NCBI RefSeq assembly: GCF_011397635.1
Contig: NC_064753.1
Coordinates: 31,396,322 to 31,460,321, forward strand
Source: Epinephelus fuscoguttatus
Lineage: Eukaryota; Chordata; Actinopteri; Perciformes; Serranidae
Direction: 5' to 3'
Length of the DNA: 64,000 bases
Position 1 is the stretch's first letter. The number at the start of each line of letters is the position of its first letter. A model generated the notes under the pieces. That model was not told where the DNA came from, made no database searches, and was given only the letters and a program-made list of their open reading frames with translations. Shown in pieces: positions 50,976-63,029 of this stretch. The position numbers and the translations under genes were made by a program.

Positions 50976-51039
50976 GGGATAGTTGTATATTAGTTGTAAA
51001 TAAATTTGGGAATTTGTTGAAATAATACATGAGTTAAAA

Positions 51040-51165
51040 GAAATGTAAGAAAGGGGGTAGGGACATATATGTAATACTTCTACCTACTCCTTGTCTTGTT
51101 TGTTTTTTATTATAATTTTGTTTTTATTTTGGTTTGAATAAAGTCATTCATTCATTCAAAAGTAA
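51040..51165 (+). repeat. LINE/SINE 3' tail fragment
   Basis: GGGGGTAGGGACA...TACCTACTCCTTGTC...TTGAATAAAGTCATTCATTC is the familiar 3' end of a fish L2-like retroelement (pyrimidine-rich stretch, AATAAA, TTCA repeat), on the plus strand. The fragment at 50660-50975 seems to have landed in or beside it. Confidence 0.5.
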
Positions 51166-51269
51166 AACAAACAAATAAATACTATAAGTTATAAATAGTA
51201 CTGCTTAAAAACAGTGCTTGACTCCTGTCTGACAGAAACTCTGAAGGCCCCGCCTCCTGAGATAAAATT

Positions 51270-51369
51270 CCCATGACGTCACTGCGGATTATTGCGGAAG
51301 TGAAGCAGGCGACGAAACCCAGACAGAAACCCAAATAAGTTGGTGTGTACGCTTCACTAACACTTACAG
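51270..51369 (+). promoter_or_regulatory. ist1: IST1 promoter and untranslated exon 1
   Basis: TGACGTCA (51274-51281) and the ETS site CGGAAGTG (51295-51302) precede an exon ending CACTTACAG at 51369 with donor GTAAGT. It splices to the acceptor at 51968-51969, ten bases before the ATG. The start site lies probably near 51300; inferred. Confidence 0.65.
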
Positions 51370-51979
51370 GTAAGTTACGGGCTTTTAATTAATCGCTTTA
51401 AAATGATCACATTTTTCAAACTACTTCGCTGTGTCTATCGGTGTGTTGTGATTTTTGGCTAATGTCTAGCGGCGGCTAGGTAGCTAACGTCAGTTAGCAC
51501 AAAAACGATGACAGAACAGAAGACAGCTAACAAAGCAAACGCGAGCTAACATTCGTGTTTAGCGACACAGACACAGGGTTTGGTGTCTAAGCGTGTTAGT
51601 AATAGTATGGTGTTGTAAATAGGTGTAAGACAAGAAGTTAACTAGATAATACAGTGACGTTTAAAGCAGCGTGGCTGGGGTGGCTGTGATAGCTTTCCGT
51701 CGCGTCAGGCTAAAGCTAACTGTTTTGAGCTGTTGCACGTCTAAGGTTACACAGTTTTCGTTAGCATGTCATCCTTATGTTTTCGTGTGTTGTTGTATTT
51801 GTTTGGGGTTATTTGCAGAGTCATTGTGTGGCGATGGGTTGGTCATGCTCACATGATTTAGTGACTCACAGGATCACAGATGGGGGCGAGGTTAGATGGA
51901 CTGTGTAGGTTAGTGTTGTTGGTATGCTTCCGTGTATATTGAGCTCCTCTCACACTCTGCCATTCACAGATAGACTATC

Positions 51980-54900
51980 ATGTTGCTGGGCGGAGGATTC
52001 AAACCAGAGAGGCTAAGAGTCAACCTCAGACTGGTCATTAATCGACTCAAACTCCTTGAGAAGAAGAAAAGTAAGTCCTGGGCTGAATACAAAACCTGTT
52101 CCTACCCCAGAATCAATGGGTTCTTGTTTCATTTTTCTGTCCCTCCCAGTAATGACACCTCTTTCTCTCCCATTCACAAATGTGAAATGAAGCTGAGCTT
52201 GCTCAAAAGGCAAGGAAGGAGATTGCAGATTACCTGTCATCAGGAAAGGATGAGCGGGCACGGATCCGTGTGGAGCATATTATCAGAGAAGACTACCTGG
52301 TGGAAGCCATGGAGATCCTGGAGCTTTACTGTGACCTGCTTCTGGCTCGCTTTGGCCTCATTCAGTCAATGAAGTGAGTAACGTAGCCAACAATGTGCAC
52401 CGTAAGCAGTTTTATTGAACACACTGATGAGCAGTGTTCATTTACCATGGGAAATATGGCGGTTTAATAACCTTTCTGTCTGTTACTTGTTTCTATAATT
52501 AGGGAACTGGACCCAGGCTTACAGGAGGCCGTGTCCACCCTCATTTGGGCAGCGCCTCGTCTCCAAGCAGAGGTGTCTGAACTACGAAATGTATGTACTG
52601 TCTGGATATAACGTAGTGTTGGGCGGCAGTGCCAACAATATTGACTAAGCTCTGTCCGTTTACTCCTATTATTTCACTCCTGACAGTCGTGTCTCTAAAT
52701 GCTTCTATCAGGTATCTGACCAGCTCTGTGCAAAATATAGCAAGGAGTATGGCAAGCTGTGCAGGACAAACCAGATTGGCACAGTCAACGACAGGGTAGG
52801 CAATTTTTTCCACTCACTGCCCACGAGTCTGTTAAAGAATGCACAAACCTTTGGCCTAGTGTCTCTTTAGCGGCGTCTAACCAAATATCTGATATGCTTC
52901 TAGCTGATGCACAAACTGGGCGTGGAGGCCCCTCCAAAGATTTTAGTGGAGCGCTACCTGATAGAGATCGCCAAGAACTATAATGTGCCGTACGAACCTG
53001 ACGCCATGGTCCGGGTGAGCACGAGAGAATCAGTTATCACTCGTTTTCAAGGATGACGTTATGCATTGTGTTTATTTACCCGCTCATCCACCCCTGTCTC
53101 TGGGCAGCCTGAGGTGTGTCCTGGAGAGGAGGCAGACCTGATTGACGTGGACATTGACAGGAAACCTGGAGGAGGAGGTGGAGGTGGTGGAGGTTTTACT
53201 GCTCCTGCTGCTGCTATGCCTATGCCCATGCCTATGCCCATGCCCATGCCTATGCCATCAGCTTTCAACTACCCACCTCCCAAAGGAGCCGTAAGATTCC
53301 TTTAAAGATCCTATTTTTATTGTTTTGTTGTAAGTTGTTGTAAGCCATTGTGGGTGAAATTTTGAGTCACGGTACATATTGTCATTTCAACCAACCATGG
53401 AGTACAGTTACCTGGGATGTTTGATAGTATCTTGATGGTCATTAACTCCTCAGAGTTAAACAAGCAGTACTTAAGTTATTTCAAACATTTTTATATTACA
53501 AAATATCTCTATAAAAAAGCTTTGGCCATTCTTATGACTAGTTTTAAAGGGACATTTCACCCATATCATTAAAAAACTTTGGCTACCAGCCTACTACAAC
53601 AGACGTTAATGGACTTTTGTATTTGGTTTTTAAAGCATCGAAAAATGAACGTTGGAAAAACTCAACAGCTCAACATGTTTTTGTTTTTTTTTTTTCCATA
53701 AGCAACACTATGGCCCATTTTTTGTTTCCAGCTCATACAGGCGTTACACCACAGCTTTTCAAGTGAATTCACTTTCACCAACAACTTTCTAATACCGGAA
53801 TAAAATCACGAGAGTTTGTCTGTGATCTTGCTCGTTTTGTTCAAGATGGTCATAAATACGGGTGGGCAATATGGTCCTGAAATAATATCCAGATATTTTA
53901 GGATATTTTTGCAATAACAATATTCTCGACGATATGACAAATTAGTACTAAAAAAAGAATCACTTGACAACACCGACTCCCGTGTGCGCACGACGAGAGA
54001 GAGAGAGAGAAACGCTGTGCTGCTTCCAGAGGAGCATAACTCGTAGGAAGTTGCAAAACAGTCTGAGAAGTCTGCAGCTGTTCATGAAATATTAAAGGCG
54101 CCCAGGCCTAAGGACGCCACAGTTTATTCGGCACAAAACTATAACGAGATGATATGACACACCCCCAGTCATAAAACTCATTACAGGCTGTTTTATATCA
54201 GTCTTTTTCTCATCTTGTCGTTCTGATAAAATCAAACATGTTTAATAATACAGAACTTTTTGATGTGGCTCATGCAAGTAGTGAAGTTCAATGATGTGAA
54301 CATTGTCAACAACCGATAAGTGCACTCTCTCCAGCATCAAATGTGAAGCAGCAAACACGGGTAGACAGTGAACAGGGAGGGTACTCCAGGGACCCACGAA
54401 TGTGAACAAGTCTCAGTTCTTTTGTACTGTGGACTTTGACGTGTCCTCCCATATGAACCACGATAGATTGGAGCAGCCCTGTCTTTGTAAAGACTCTAGT
54501 CTGACACCCTCTCACATCTAAAAACAGTATGTCAGGAACATTGTCTTTAGATGTGAGAGGGTGTCAGACTTAACACTTTAAAAAGTTTTTTCAAAGTCTT
54601 CTAGTGTACAGTGGGCTATAAAACTGCCTGCAGTGAGGTCTGTGGATTAGTGTGGGGATGTGAGAAAGATTTTTTACCAGCAATTATAGCACCCAAAATA
54701 TGATGTACGGTCCCAAAACAATTGTACTTTGTTACCCTTACTTAAGATGGTTTTAAAGAGATGAGAATGTCGTCTGCCTCCATCAGACTTCTACCTAACT
54801 GTCGTTTTCCCCCAGGAACCGTTTAACCCTCCTGTTGGAACCTACAGCAACTTCCAGCACCCCACGGGAGGAGGGCAGCCCCCTCAGCTGCCCTCTTGCC

Positions 54901-56088
54901 CCCCCACATACGAGTCTGTAAGTGACCCAACCCATCCCATCCATGCCCCCTCCCCGTTCCCACAGATGGACAGACGGACAGGGCAGGGCATCACTCAGGG
55001 AAGGCAGTTCATTCGGCTTGCTTACAGTTTTGCCTGTCCTCTACTTTTTTAAACAGTACTTCCCAGAATAGACCCAGAGTCTGCTTCATTCTCATCGACA
55101 CAAGTAGCATGAAGTGCTGATACTTCACTAACTACTAACTTTGACTTGATCAATTACTCTGAATGGGGCTGAAAGGAACAGATGACAGTGCTAACTGTGT
55201 TTTAGAGGGAGCTGAGGCTAGCTGAATCATAGGCTGTTTAGGTGTCACACTAAAGGTGATGGTTTCTCAAACACTCCCCTGCAGTTCTCCCTTTTTATTT
55301 TCTTACTGTTTGTTTTTACTTTTGCATTGTTGAATGCAATTGTCAGTTCTTTTAAACACTAACACATATGATACTTACAATACTTATTTTATTTCAATAT
55401 GAAGTTGATAGGAGTCCTTTAACATTTTCTCTGTGTTTCAGATTGATGACCTCACTGACAAACCTTCTGTTCCTTCCCAGGCCGTAGGTGAGTTCTGCCG
55501 ACAATCACCAACACTTAATGGATAAGGTTATGGGATATTCTATATTTTTGTTGGTCAACAAATCCAAAAAGACAAAAACGGTTTTGTAGTCTGTCTTGCA
55601 AGCCCATTTATTCCTTCTGAAGACGATGGTCTTTAAAAACAGGTCCGAGATATATAGTCTTATTTGTATAAACAGGGCGGCAACAAGTGATTAAAAAGTC
55701 TTAAATACACTTTAACTTATTTAAGGCCGTAAAAAGTATTAAATTGTTTTAAATTCAGATTGAATGGGTCTTTCAGTCCAGTGACTCAGAGAGTTTTCAG
55801 TGTTGGCACTACAGGAAACCTAATTTATTTATTTTTTTTAATTTAAATTTTTATTTAAAACAACATTGGTGCACAGTTCTTACAGCACATCGTAGTTGCA
55901 AAGTGTTCTGTTTTTTGTTTGTTTTTTCTTCCCTTTTCTTTGAAGGTAAGATAACCCAACATTCAAATACTGATAAAACATTTGTTATGTGATTATGCCT
56001 TCAAAAATAGTCATAGTGGTATGATAAACAAACATATTTCAACCCATGAGAAAACTTCTTGGTAAAAAATAAAATAAAATAAATAAAG

Positions 56089-56129
<41 letters not shown>

Positions 56130-57115
56130 CATTATTATTATTTAAAAAAAATATATAAAAAAAGATATTTTTTTTTTAAAAAAGGAATAAAAAAACATAT
56201 ATAAAAAAATTTTAAAAAATTGGGAAACATAATTTTAACAGCAGAGAAACACTATTGGACTGAGGAAGAGACGTCCACACAACACAAAAGCAAAACCCCT
56301 AATTTTCCCCTCCAGTGTACCAGTGACTACCACGTGAAACTATATTGGTAAGCTTAGCCCTTATTTAGAGAGGTTTTAAAGGTCTTAAATTTAACGTGTT
56401 TATACATGTAGACACTAAAAACAGCAAAATAATTTCCTTAAATACATAGACACTTCAGTTTTTAGCAAATGATACCTAAATAAGAGCAGATAGTGTTTTT
56501 GTATTCAGAAGCGGATTGCTTTAGTGAGTATTTACTGCAGCAGGAAGGTGTATGTGGTATTGACTCAGAATAAACTACAGTGCCAAATGTTGATGTAAAT
56601 GAAGTCACCCAGTGAAATGTGATGCTCACTGATTTGTTTTTAATGATAAGGTCTGTGGCAGAGGGGAACAAGCTATCATGCTGTGTCAACACAGGCAGGA
56701 CTTAGGATCATTTCGTCGTTGGTTTTGGTTTAAAAAAAAAAAAAAAAAGCATAGTACTAGATTTATCCTTGAATTTTTTTTTAACTATCCCTCAGGTGTT
56801 TCATGTAAAAACACCATTTGTTCTGCTGACTGACTCCAGCCCTTTATTCCACCTCATCTGTTGGAAACTCACCACTTTTGCCATTGTATAAACGCTCAGA
56901 TATGTTGCTGCTTATATTAAATCGAATACCATATATCACCAGGTCCAGGTCCTAGCCCTGCTCCTCAGCCATATGACAACAACGCTCTCCCAGAACTCCC
57001 CTCGGTTCCCGACACACTCCCGACATCCTCCTTCGGCGGAAACACCACCACCTCGGACGACATTGACTTTGACGACTTAACACGGCGGTTTCAGGAGCTG
57101 AAAAAGAAGACATAA
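51980..57115 (+). CDS. ist1: IST1 homolog, ESCRT-III associated factor (nine coding exons)
   Basis: Regulates VPS4 and ESCRT-III in abscission, endosomal tubule fission and nuclear envelope closure. Exons: 51980-52070, 52193-52373, 52503-52590, 52712-52795, 52904-53014, 53108-53290, 54816-54917, 55442-55487 and 56943-57115. All are GT-AG and in phase, giving 352 residues (human about 364). The N-terminal ESCRT-III-like core (about 1-190) reads MLLGGGFKPERLRVNLRLVI, ADYLSSGKDERARIRVEHII, YCDLLLARFGLIQSM, AKYSKEYGKLCRTNQIGTVN and LIEIAKNYNVPYEPDA. A low-complexity linker follows with nine Gly and a (MP)7 run. The end has LPELPSVPDTLP and the MIT-interacting motif DDIDFDDLTRRFQELKKKT, which binds VPS4, LIP5 and spastin. 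Exon 3 has a weak acceptor (AAATGAAG), but homology fixes it. Confidence 0.96.
53520..53800. repeat. Possible dispersed repeat fragment (IST1 intron 6)
   Basis: TTTTAAAGGGACATTTCACC followed by AT-rich sequence resembles the start of a common fish miniature element. No second end found. Confidence 0.3.
54498..54570. repeat. Perfect 25 bp inverted repeat, 23-base loop (IST1 intron 6)
   Basis: Left arm 54498-54522 (AGTCTGACACCCTCTCACAT plus CTAAA) is exactly reverse-complementary to 54546-54570. It lies in the intron between coding exons 53108-53290 and 54816-54917. It could fold into a hairpin of pre-miRNA size. Confidence 0.9.
56085..56130. repeat. (AAT)n microsatellite in A/T-rich block
   Basis: About eleven AAT units inside an extremely A/T-rich stretch (55805-56225) of IST1 intron 8. 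Confidence 0.9.
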
Positions 57116-58900
57116 TTGCTATATCACTGGTCTCTTAACACAAACATACACATGCATACACACACACACAGACACACACACACACACACAGGCCTGTGCC
57201 GTCACCTACGCAGCTTAGGACAGGAAATAAAAAAAGGCTCTGAATCAGTTTTGGATGGTTCTCCCCTTCACCTTCCATAGTGAAGTAATCCGACAGATAT
57301 TAAACATACATGTATCCTTACCTCATTGTATAAACATTAGTTAATAGAAATCTGATTTCTGGTGGCAGTACCAGTGACTACCACGTTTTAATTGCTTTCT
57401 ATAGGACACTTAATATATATTCTTACATACAACCGTAGGTGCTGACTCCTGGTTCTTTTCATTTAAGGTCACACCAACTTTTAAATTTTCCCATTTGTCT
57501 GTGTGATGAACTATAACCAAACTTAGATTTTAATCGTTGCTTTCGCGGGGGGATATTTACAGTACATGCCTTGATTCTACTTTGCACATGCTGTGTCGCT
57601 GTGATCTTTGCCACTGTGTCACTCAATCCTGTCGCAGACCAGTCAAACAAGTCGGACCGGCCGCCCCAGTCTGATCAGGAGCTGGCATTCACGCCAACAA
57701 AGGGTGCAGGTTGTTTCTGAGGTGAGGCTCCGAGAATACCCCAAATTGTTTTCGCGTAAAGGTATCGGGACAAGATGGAAGCCATATTTTCAGTGTCTTG
57801 CACAGTCATGCAGTTTTGTCACTGTGGAGAGGACGCTTTAAAACACTCCGTACACTTTCAAGGTTTATTCATATCAGAAAAAAGGAGAAGCTCATGGTGA
57901 CACATGTCAGACCTGTTACAGGGGTGGTGGGGCACAGATGTAAAGTGATAAAACACTGTATGGAAATCTGTAATATAACACATGTACGATGACATAGATA
58001 AACCTATTTACACGAATGATTGAACTGTACAGCAAAAACAGTTTGGTAGTCAGGAGTTGTTCATTATTTGACAGATCTGTTTTTTTAATATGTCTCCAAA
58101 TAAAGTTGTTTTTGCCCCTTTGATTGCAGTCGTACCAAATACCTGCACCTTTCTTATTGTTGAAGTACCTGATTTAGCCACACAATGGCCTGATTTGATT
58201 GATTATATGTAAATATTGATCCCAGAGGTGATAGGTTTGTGTTGTCCCCTTTGATCGTGTGTGCATGTGTCTTATACTGTATGTGCACCACTGCATTTGC
58301 CTTAGTTACCATCTCTCATCAGAGGCCTTGCCAGTCTGTACTAGGATTATGCATTTGTTGTCCATCAAGACTGGATACATGTTACCTGTAGTGTGTCTCA
58401 TTTGATTAGATTACACTTTGCTTTATTTGCTTTGCCCATAAACAATCTTCTGAAAACCTGCTGAGTTGAAATTTGCTGATTTGAGGAAAAAAACGTCAGG
58501 CAATAGAGTTCACGGTTTCAATTTCCTGTGGAGAAAGGGGAGTGAGACGGATTTATTTGTCGTACAAACCACACCCAGCTCTGCTTGCATGGCAAACATG
58601 GCAAATAGACGATGGCCTCGCATTTAGTGATTCAGCAATCTCTGGAAAGCAAAAGAAAAGCTCCCAGCTGGGTGATAGACACAGTTTATTGATGATGGTA
58701 TTGAGGTTTTACATGTGTTGGAGAACGTAGAGAGATTAACACTACAGAACTGTGATCTGCTCACTGTCTTTTCTATGTTGGACTGTTCTTTCATGCAAGG
58801 ATCGAGACACAAAATGGTGTCTTGTTGCAAAAAAGAAGAGTTTTTTCCACTGTATACCAAAATAACAATTTAATAAAAGATTATTTGGAACTGGAAGGTG
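57116..58900 (+). other. ist1: IST1 3' untranslated region
   Basis: Non-coding after the stop. AATAAA at 58099-58104 and 58872-58877 give candidate 3' UTRs of about 1.0 and 1.8 kb. It includes a (CA)n tract (about 57159-57190). The frames within it are not conserved proteins. Confidence 0.6.
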
Positions 58901-59279
58901 GTTGGATTTTTTTAATAGTAGTGCTTTGGCTTTTTATGCTGTAATGTCAAATGGTAACCAGCAGGGGTCCTCAGTGTGAAGGGAAAGAACTTATTTAGTA
59001 GCAGTGACGTTCAGCAAACCTTTATTTGTTGATAGAGTGTCTCATGTGTTGTTGAGATTTATTTCTTTCAATATCAGATCAGTCACCTGTTCACCCTCTT
59101 CATGGATCCGAAAAGTTTTGATTTGACGATCCTGCATCATATTGAGACATGTTTTACCTGCTGACCTCTAAATTTATGATGATAAACTCAGACTCAGCAA
59201 TTTCTTTGAGAGAGCACAATTAAGGGCGGTGGGGAAGGTGGTCAGTTGCAGCAATAGTGTCTGTGATTCTGTTGAGTCT

Positions 59280-60210
59280 GCTGGACTCAAACATATACTT
59301 TATTTAACCAGGGAGTCACATTGAGATTCATTTTATTTTATATACTTTATTAATCCCCAAGGGGAAATTCATTTGTTTCACTCTGTTGTCATATACACAC
59401 AGGCCTGAAATACACACACATTCACAAACAGGACCTATACACGCATTAAATTGAGAGATGTCAGAACAAGGGGGCTGCCCTGGACAGGCGCCCTGAGCAG
59501 TTTGGGGTTGCTAAGGTGCCCAGGAGGTGAACTAGCACTGCTCCAGCTACCAGTCCACACTCTGTATTTGGTCTGGACAGGGACTTGAACTGATGATCCT
59601 CTGATTTCCAACCCAAGTCCCTATGGGCTGAGCTACTGCTGATTAACATCTGATTGACAAGTGAGAATAAAATACAGAGTAACTTTTGAGATTAAAAATC
59701 TATTTTTCAAGAGTGTCCTGGCCAAGACAGGCAGCAATATAAGTTACAGACGACATAGAACAAGAATACAGAATAAAAATATACAGCTCTAAAACAAGCA
59801 ATATAAACACAAATAACATTACTACAAAGAAAATTCAAAAAATATGTTAATATACACTAGAAGTGAACCATAAAAACACAAAAAGGGCAACTACACATGA
59901 TTACAGAGACCAGCTAAGACACACTAACATTGGCATATAGAAGATTGTGAACACAAATCCTGCAACAGTGCTTTGAACGGCTGAGAGGAACCACAGAATG
60001 CAACTCTGTCCTTCTGCAATACATTCCACATATAAGGAGCTGCATACATAAATGCTGGATGACAAAGATGTATAATAATGAAATAGCAAGGACAAAATAT
60101 ACATTCTATTGTGACCATCGGAACGGACAGAAATGTCATGTAGTGTGAGCCCGGCATAAAATGTCCTTGGTGTATGTATGAAAAAGAATGAAATACAAGC
60201 ATATTATATC
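59280..60210 (-). mobile_element. LINE 3' portion, split by a SINE
   Basis: On the minus strand, 60100-59960 encodes the end of a non-LTR retrotransposon protein (AFMYAAPYMWNVLQKDRVAF, then FKALLQDLC), with the P-x-W-N motif typical of the CR1/L2/jockey-side ends. The 3' UTR follows: TTGGCCAGGACACTCTTGAA, then ATCTCAATGTGACTCCCTGG and TTAAATAAAG. It is cut in two by the insertion at 59329-59685. Clade uncertain. Confidence 0.65.
59329..59685 (-). mobile_element. tRNA-derived SINE nested in a LINE
   Basis: On the minus strand: A-box AGTAGCTCAGCCCATAGGGA, B-box AGTTCAAGTCCC, body GGACTGGTAGCTGGAGCAGT and AGGTCCTGTTTGTGAATG, 3' tail GGGGATTAATAAAGTATATA. TTGAGATT stands at both edges (59321-59328 and 59686-59693), so the insertion interrupts a LINE 3' UTR that is otherwise continuous across it. 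Same family as 41794-42115. Confidence 0.8.
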
Positions 60211-60814
60211 AAATGTATATGTAAAAATATACATTTATGTAAGCAACTGCATGACAAAAAATTTAAATAAATTAAAGCGTTCAGAGATATCCTTGGAATA
60301 GGCATGAAATAGAAATTTAAAAAAAAAAAACAACTCGTGGCACATGAGGCATTTTAAAATGAGAATCTGAGATAATATTTGCATTAGAGGCTGAAGAGTG
60401 AGACTCTGAACACTGTGGGAGTTATTTGTCTTCATTATTATGAGTGTGTAACATCAGTAAAAAGAGCAGTCAGTGGCTGCAGCTGAGGGGAGAGTCTCTT
60501 ACATAATCCGCCACAGAGTTTTGGTTTAAATACTCAAGTCTAGCGTTTGCTGAAGAGTGAGGTGCTTTCTTTGTGACCTAGCAGGACATGCATTTATTAA
60601 TTTATTACACTTAACTTTTATTTTCAACACAAAACCCACCTCAATCAGTTGTCATTGTATCACCACTACTCATGTGCTTCTACACATTCAGAAACACATC
60701 TGTTTTCATGGCATCAGCTGCACACGGACAGTATCGATCAAACTTCTCTCCACTGAGGTTATGTAGAAGTCATGTCCTTAACCAGTCTCGGTAACGGTAG
60801 AATTACCGGTGTCC

Positions 60815-61020
60815 ACTTAATGTTGAAAACCAGTCTTTAATTGGAGCTTGGCCTTGTGCTTTCCATCATATATACACTCCTCAATCTTTCCCTCCATTGT
60901 TGGACAGTTGGTGGTTTTACATTTCTCTGGAGTGTCTCCCAGTGTAAAGAATACTGGCTCTAGAGGCAGGTCTCCCCCCATGATTTGCTTAATGTCCACC
61001 TTAATGTCATTCCAATTTGG
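60815..61020 (-). mobile_element. Probable LINE-1-like fragment
   Basis: The minus-strand reading WNDIKVDIKQIMGGDLPLEP followed by VFFTLGDTPEK recalls the W-D-I...LG-DLPL-P...F-LG stretch near the end of fish L1 ORF2. Only about 65 residues remain. No host gene context. Confidence 0.45.
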
Positions 61021-61032
61021 GAGAGCAGGACA

Positions 61033-61480
61033 TTTTAAAGGAATACTTCACCCACAATGACCATTTATAAACCAATATTCATGCTCTGTTACCTTGAATT
61101 TATCAAGAAAACGTTGTCTTTCTCGCATACCTCCATGGAAAATGCCAAGCATATTGATTTAGTGAGGTCAAGGTGGACCAGTTTAACAACAAAGTGATAT
61201 CACAACACCCATTTATAAATTGTCTCTTTATTTCTTTTATAAATTTTATGTTCAGTACTTCCCAAACAAGTGCTTTTTCTAAATGTCACATATCTGTTTT
61301 GTGGCCCGGTGACCCCAGCAGATTCAGGTTTGTCTTCGAGGCCACTGAGCCAAAAACAGCCTTTCTTCACGTTATATAATCGTTTGGTTTCTCTAAGCTC
61401 CTTGAAAACATTACAAAATCCACTGGCATTGAAAAATCACACCGACCAAACTGTTCATTATTAACACAGAACACACAGTT
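61033..61480. repeat. Dispersed fish repeat
   Basis: Starts TTTTAAAGGAATACTTCACC and contains TTACCTTGAATTTATCAAGA and TCTCGCATACCTCCATGGAA, blocks I remember from an abundant percomorph non-autonomous element. Right border unclear; no coding frame. Confidence 0.5.
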
Positions 61481-62129
61481 GCATTGACATCATCTCCTGC
61501 TTTTACTCGGTGGAGGAGTGCATCCGCCAATTACTGTGGCACAAATGTGGCTTGAGCCACTCTGCTGTAGCACTGTGTGAAGACAAACGATGGCTGCTGA
61601 TACAACAAGTGTCCTTTAGTTGGCTTATCACACCAGTGTTGAGATGATAATTTCACAGTTGCACTAGTTTTCTGTGTCCTTGGTGATGCCAAAGACCAGC
61701 TATCTAACGCAGGTGATGTAAGCCTCGGTTGGCCAAACTGTCAGAGAAGTGGGTCAAATACTGTTAGTGTGTATTCATTTTGATGTGATTAATCTACTGA
61801 CAAGCATTAGATTGACTGCATGACACAAAATAAATGTCCACTGAACATAATTTTGGATTAAACCACAAATACAAGCACGGAGATGTGTCTTCAGCACCCA
61901 AAAGGTACTAAGTGTGAACAAAGTACAGCTACTGATGGTGACGCTAAAGCTAAACTGTAGTAGTGACTCTGATGATTCCACAATTTTCTTGCATCATCTG
62001 ATATGTTAGAAAGAATGCTATTAAGGTTTTTGTTTTAGTTTTGGTCTTTATGTGACCCTATCCATTGTGAAATCCACTATAGAGGAGGATGTCTGTAACA
62101 TCTATCAATCTATCGACCATTTGACCGAC

Positions 62130-62310
62130 ATCTCTAAGCAGAGATATAGAGATGTAGGTAGATACAGAGATATAGCAAGAGATAAAGATAAAGATAGATA
62201 TAGAGATATAGACAGATATCGACAGACATAAAGGTACAAATTATGAGTTACTGACAGAAATAAACATACAGAGCTAGAGATATATAGAGAGATAGAAAAT
62301 CAAGACTGGT
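62130..62310. repeat. Degenerate GATA-rich repeat, left block
   Basis: Repeated AGATATAGAGATA/GATAGA units. A matching shorter block lies at 62960-63025, on the far side of a LINE fragment. Confidence 0.8.
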
Positions 62311-62945
62311 ACAAATGGTACAAACACCCAACAGAATCCTTACTGAGTTGCAAGAGTGTACTCAGAGTCCACAGGAACACCCCTAACAATGGATGCTGCG
62401 CTGAACTCAGCCAATCCCCCTTCTCATTAGGTCACAAAAAAGAGCAATCAACTGCTACAAACACCTAAAAACAAGAGACCCCAACTCCTCTCCTCAAGGC
62501 TCCCCATTGCCAGGAGAAGTCCTCTCAGCTAGCTGGTCCTGAGGCTGACCTCCTCTAACAAGGCCTCAGGACAACCCTCACACAATCCAGCCCAACCAAA
62601 TTATTGCAAAACAAAAAGAAAACTACATCAACGATTGGACGTCTACCACACAAACCCAAAACAAACTGCAATGCTATGTGGCCCTAAAGAGACAGTATAT
62701 GATGGCAAACTATCTAACCACTGTCACCGATCAGAAACTGAGAAAGATGCTGACTGTGTACAGACTCAGTGATCATAGAGACGACAGACACAACCTGAGA
62801 CAGGTGGAGACAGAGCAACATTCCCTGCTATATATTCCTGCACATAAGAAAACACTAGGACAAATTTCTTCACAAGAATGAAGAAGAAGATTTTGATCTA
62901 GACGAAAATGCAACATCTGCTCGGAGTTTAGTCAAGCAAACCTCA
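62310..62945 (+). mobile_element. Non-LTR retrotransposon C-terminal fragment
   Basis: The frame at about 62660-62880 reads LKRQYMMANYLTTVTDQKLR, KMLTVYRLSDHRDD, RHNLRQVETEQHSLLY. This resembles the end of fish LINE ORF2 proteins with KLR-x-LT-YRLS-H followed by a Cys-rich segment. Clade not determined. It is 5'-truncated and the Cys-rich part has been lost or shifted. GATA-like repeats lie on both sides. Confidence 0.5.
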
Positions 62946-63029
62946 TTGACTGCAATATCAATAGGTATAGAGGTGTAGAGATAGAGATATAGACAAACAG
63001 ACATGCAGACAGACAGATCAAATACATTC

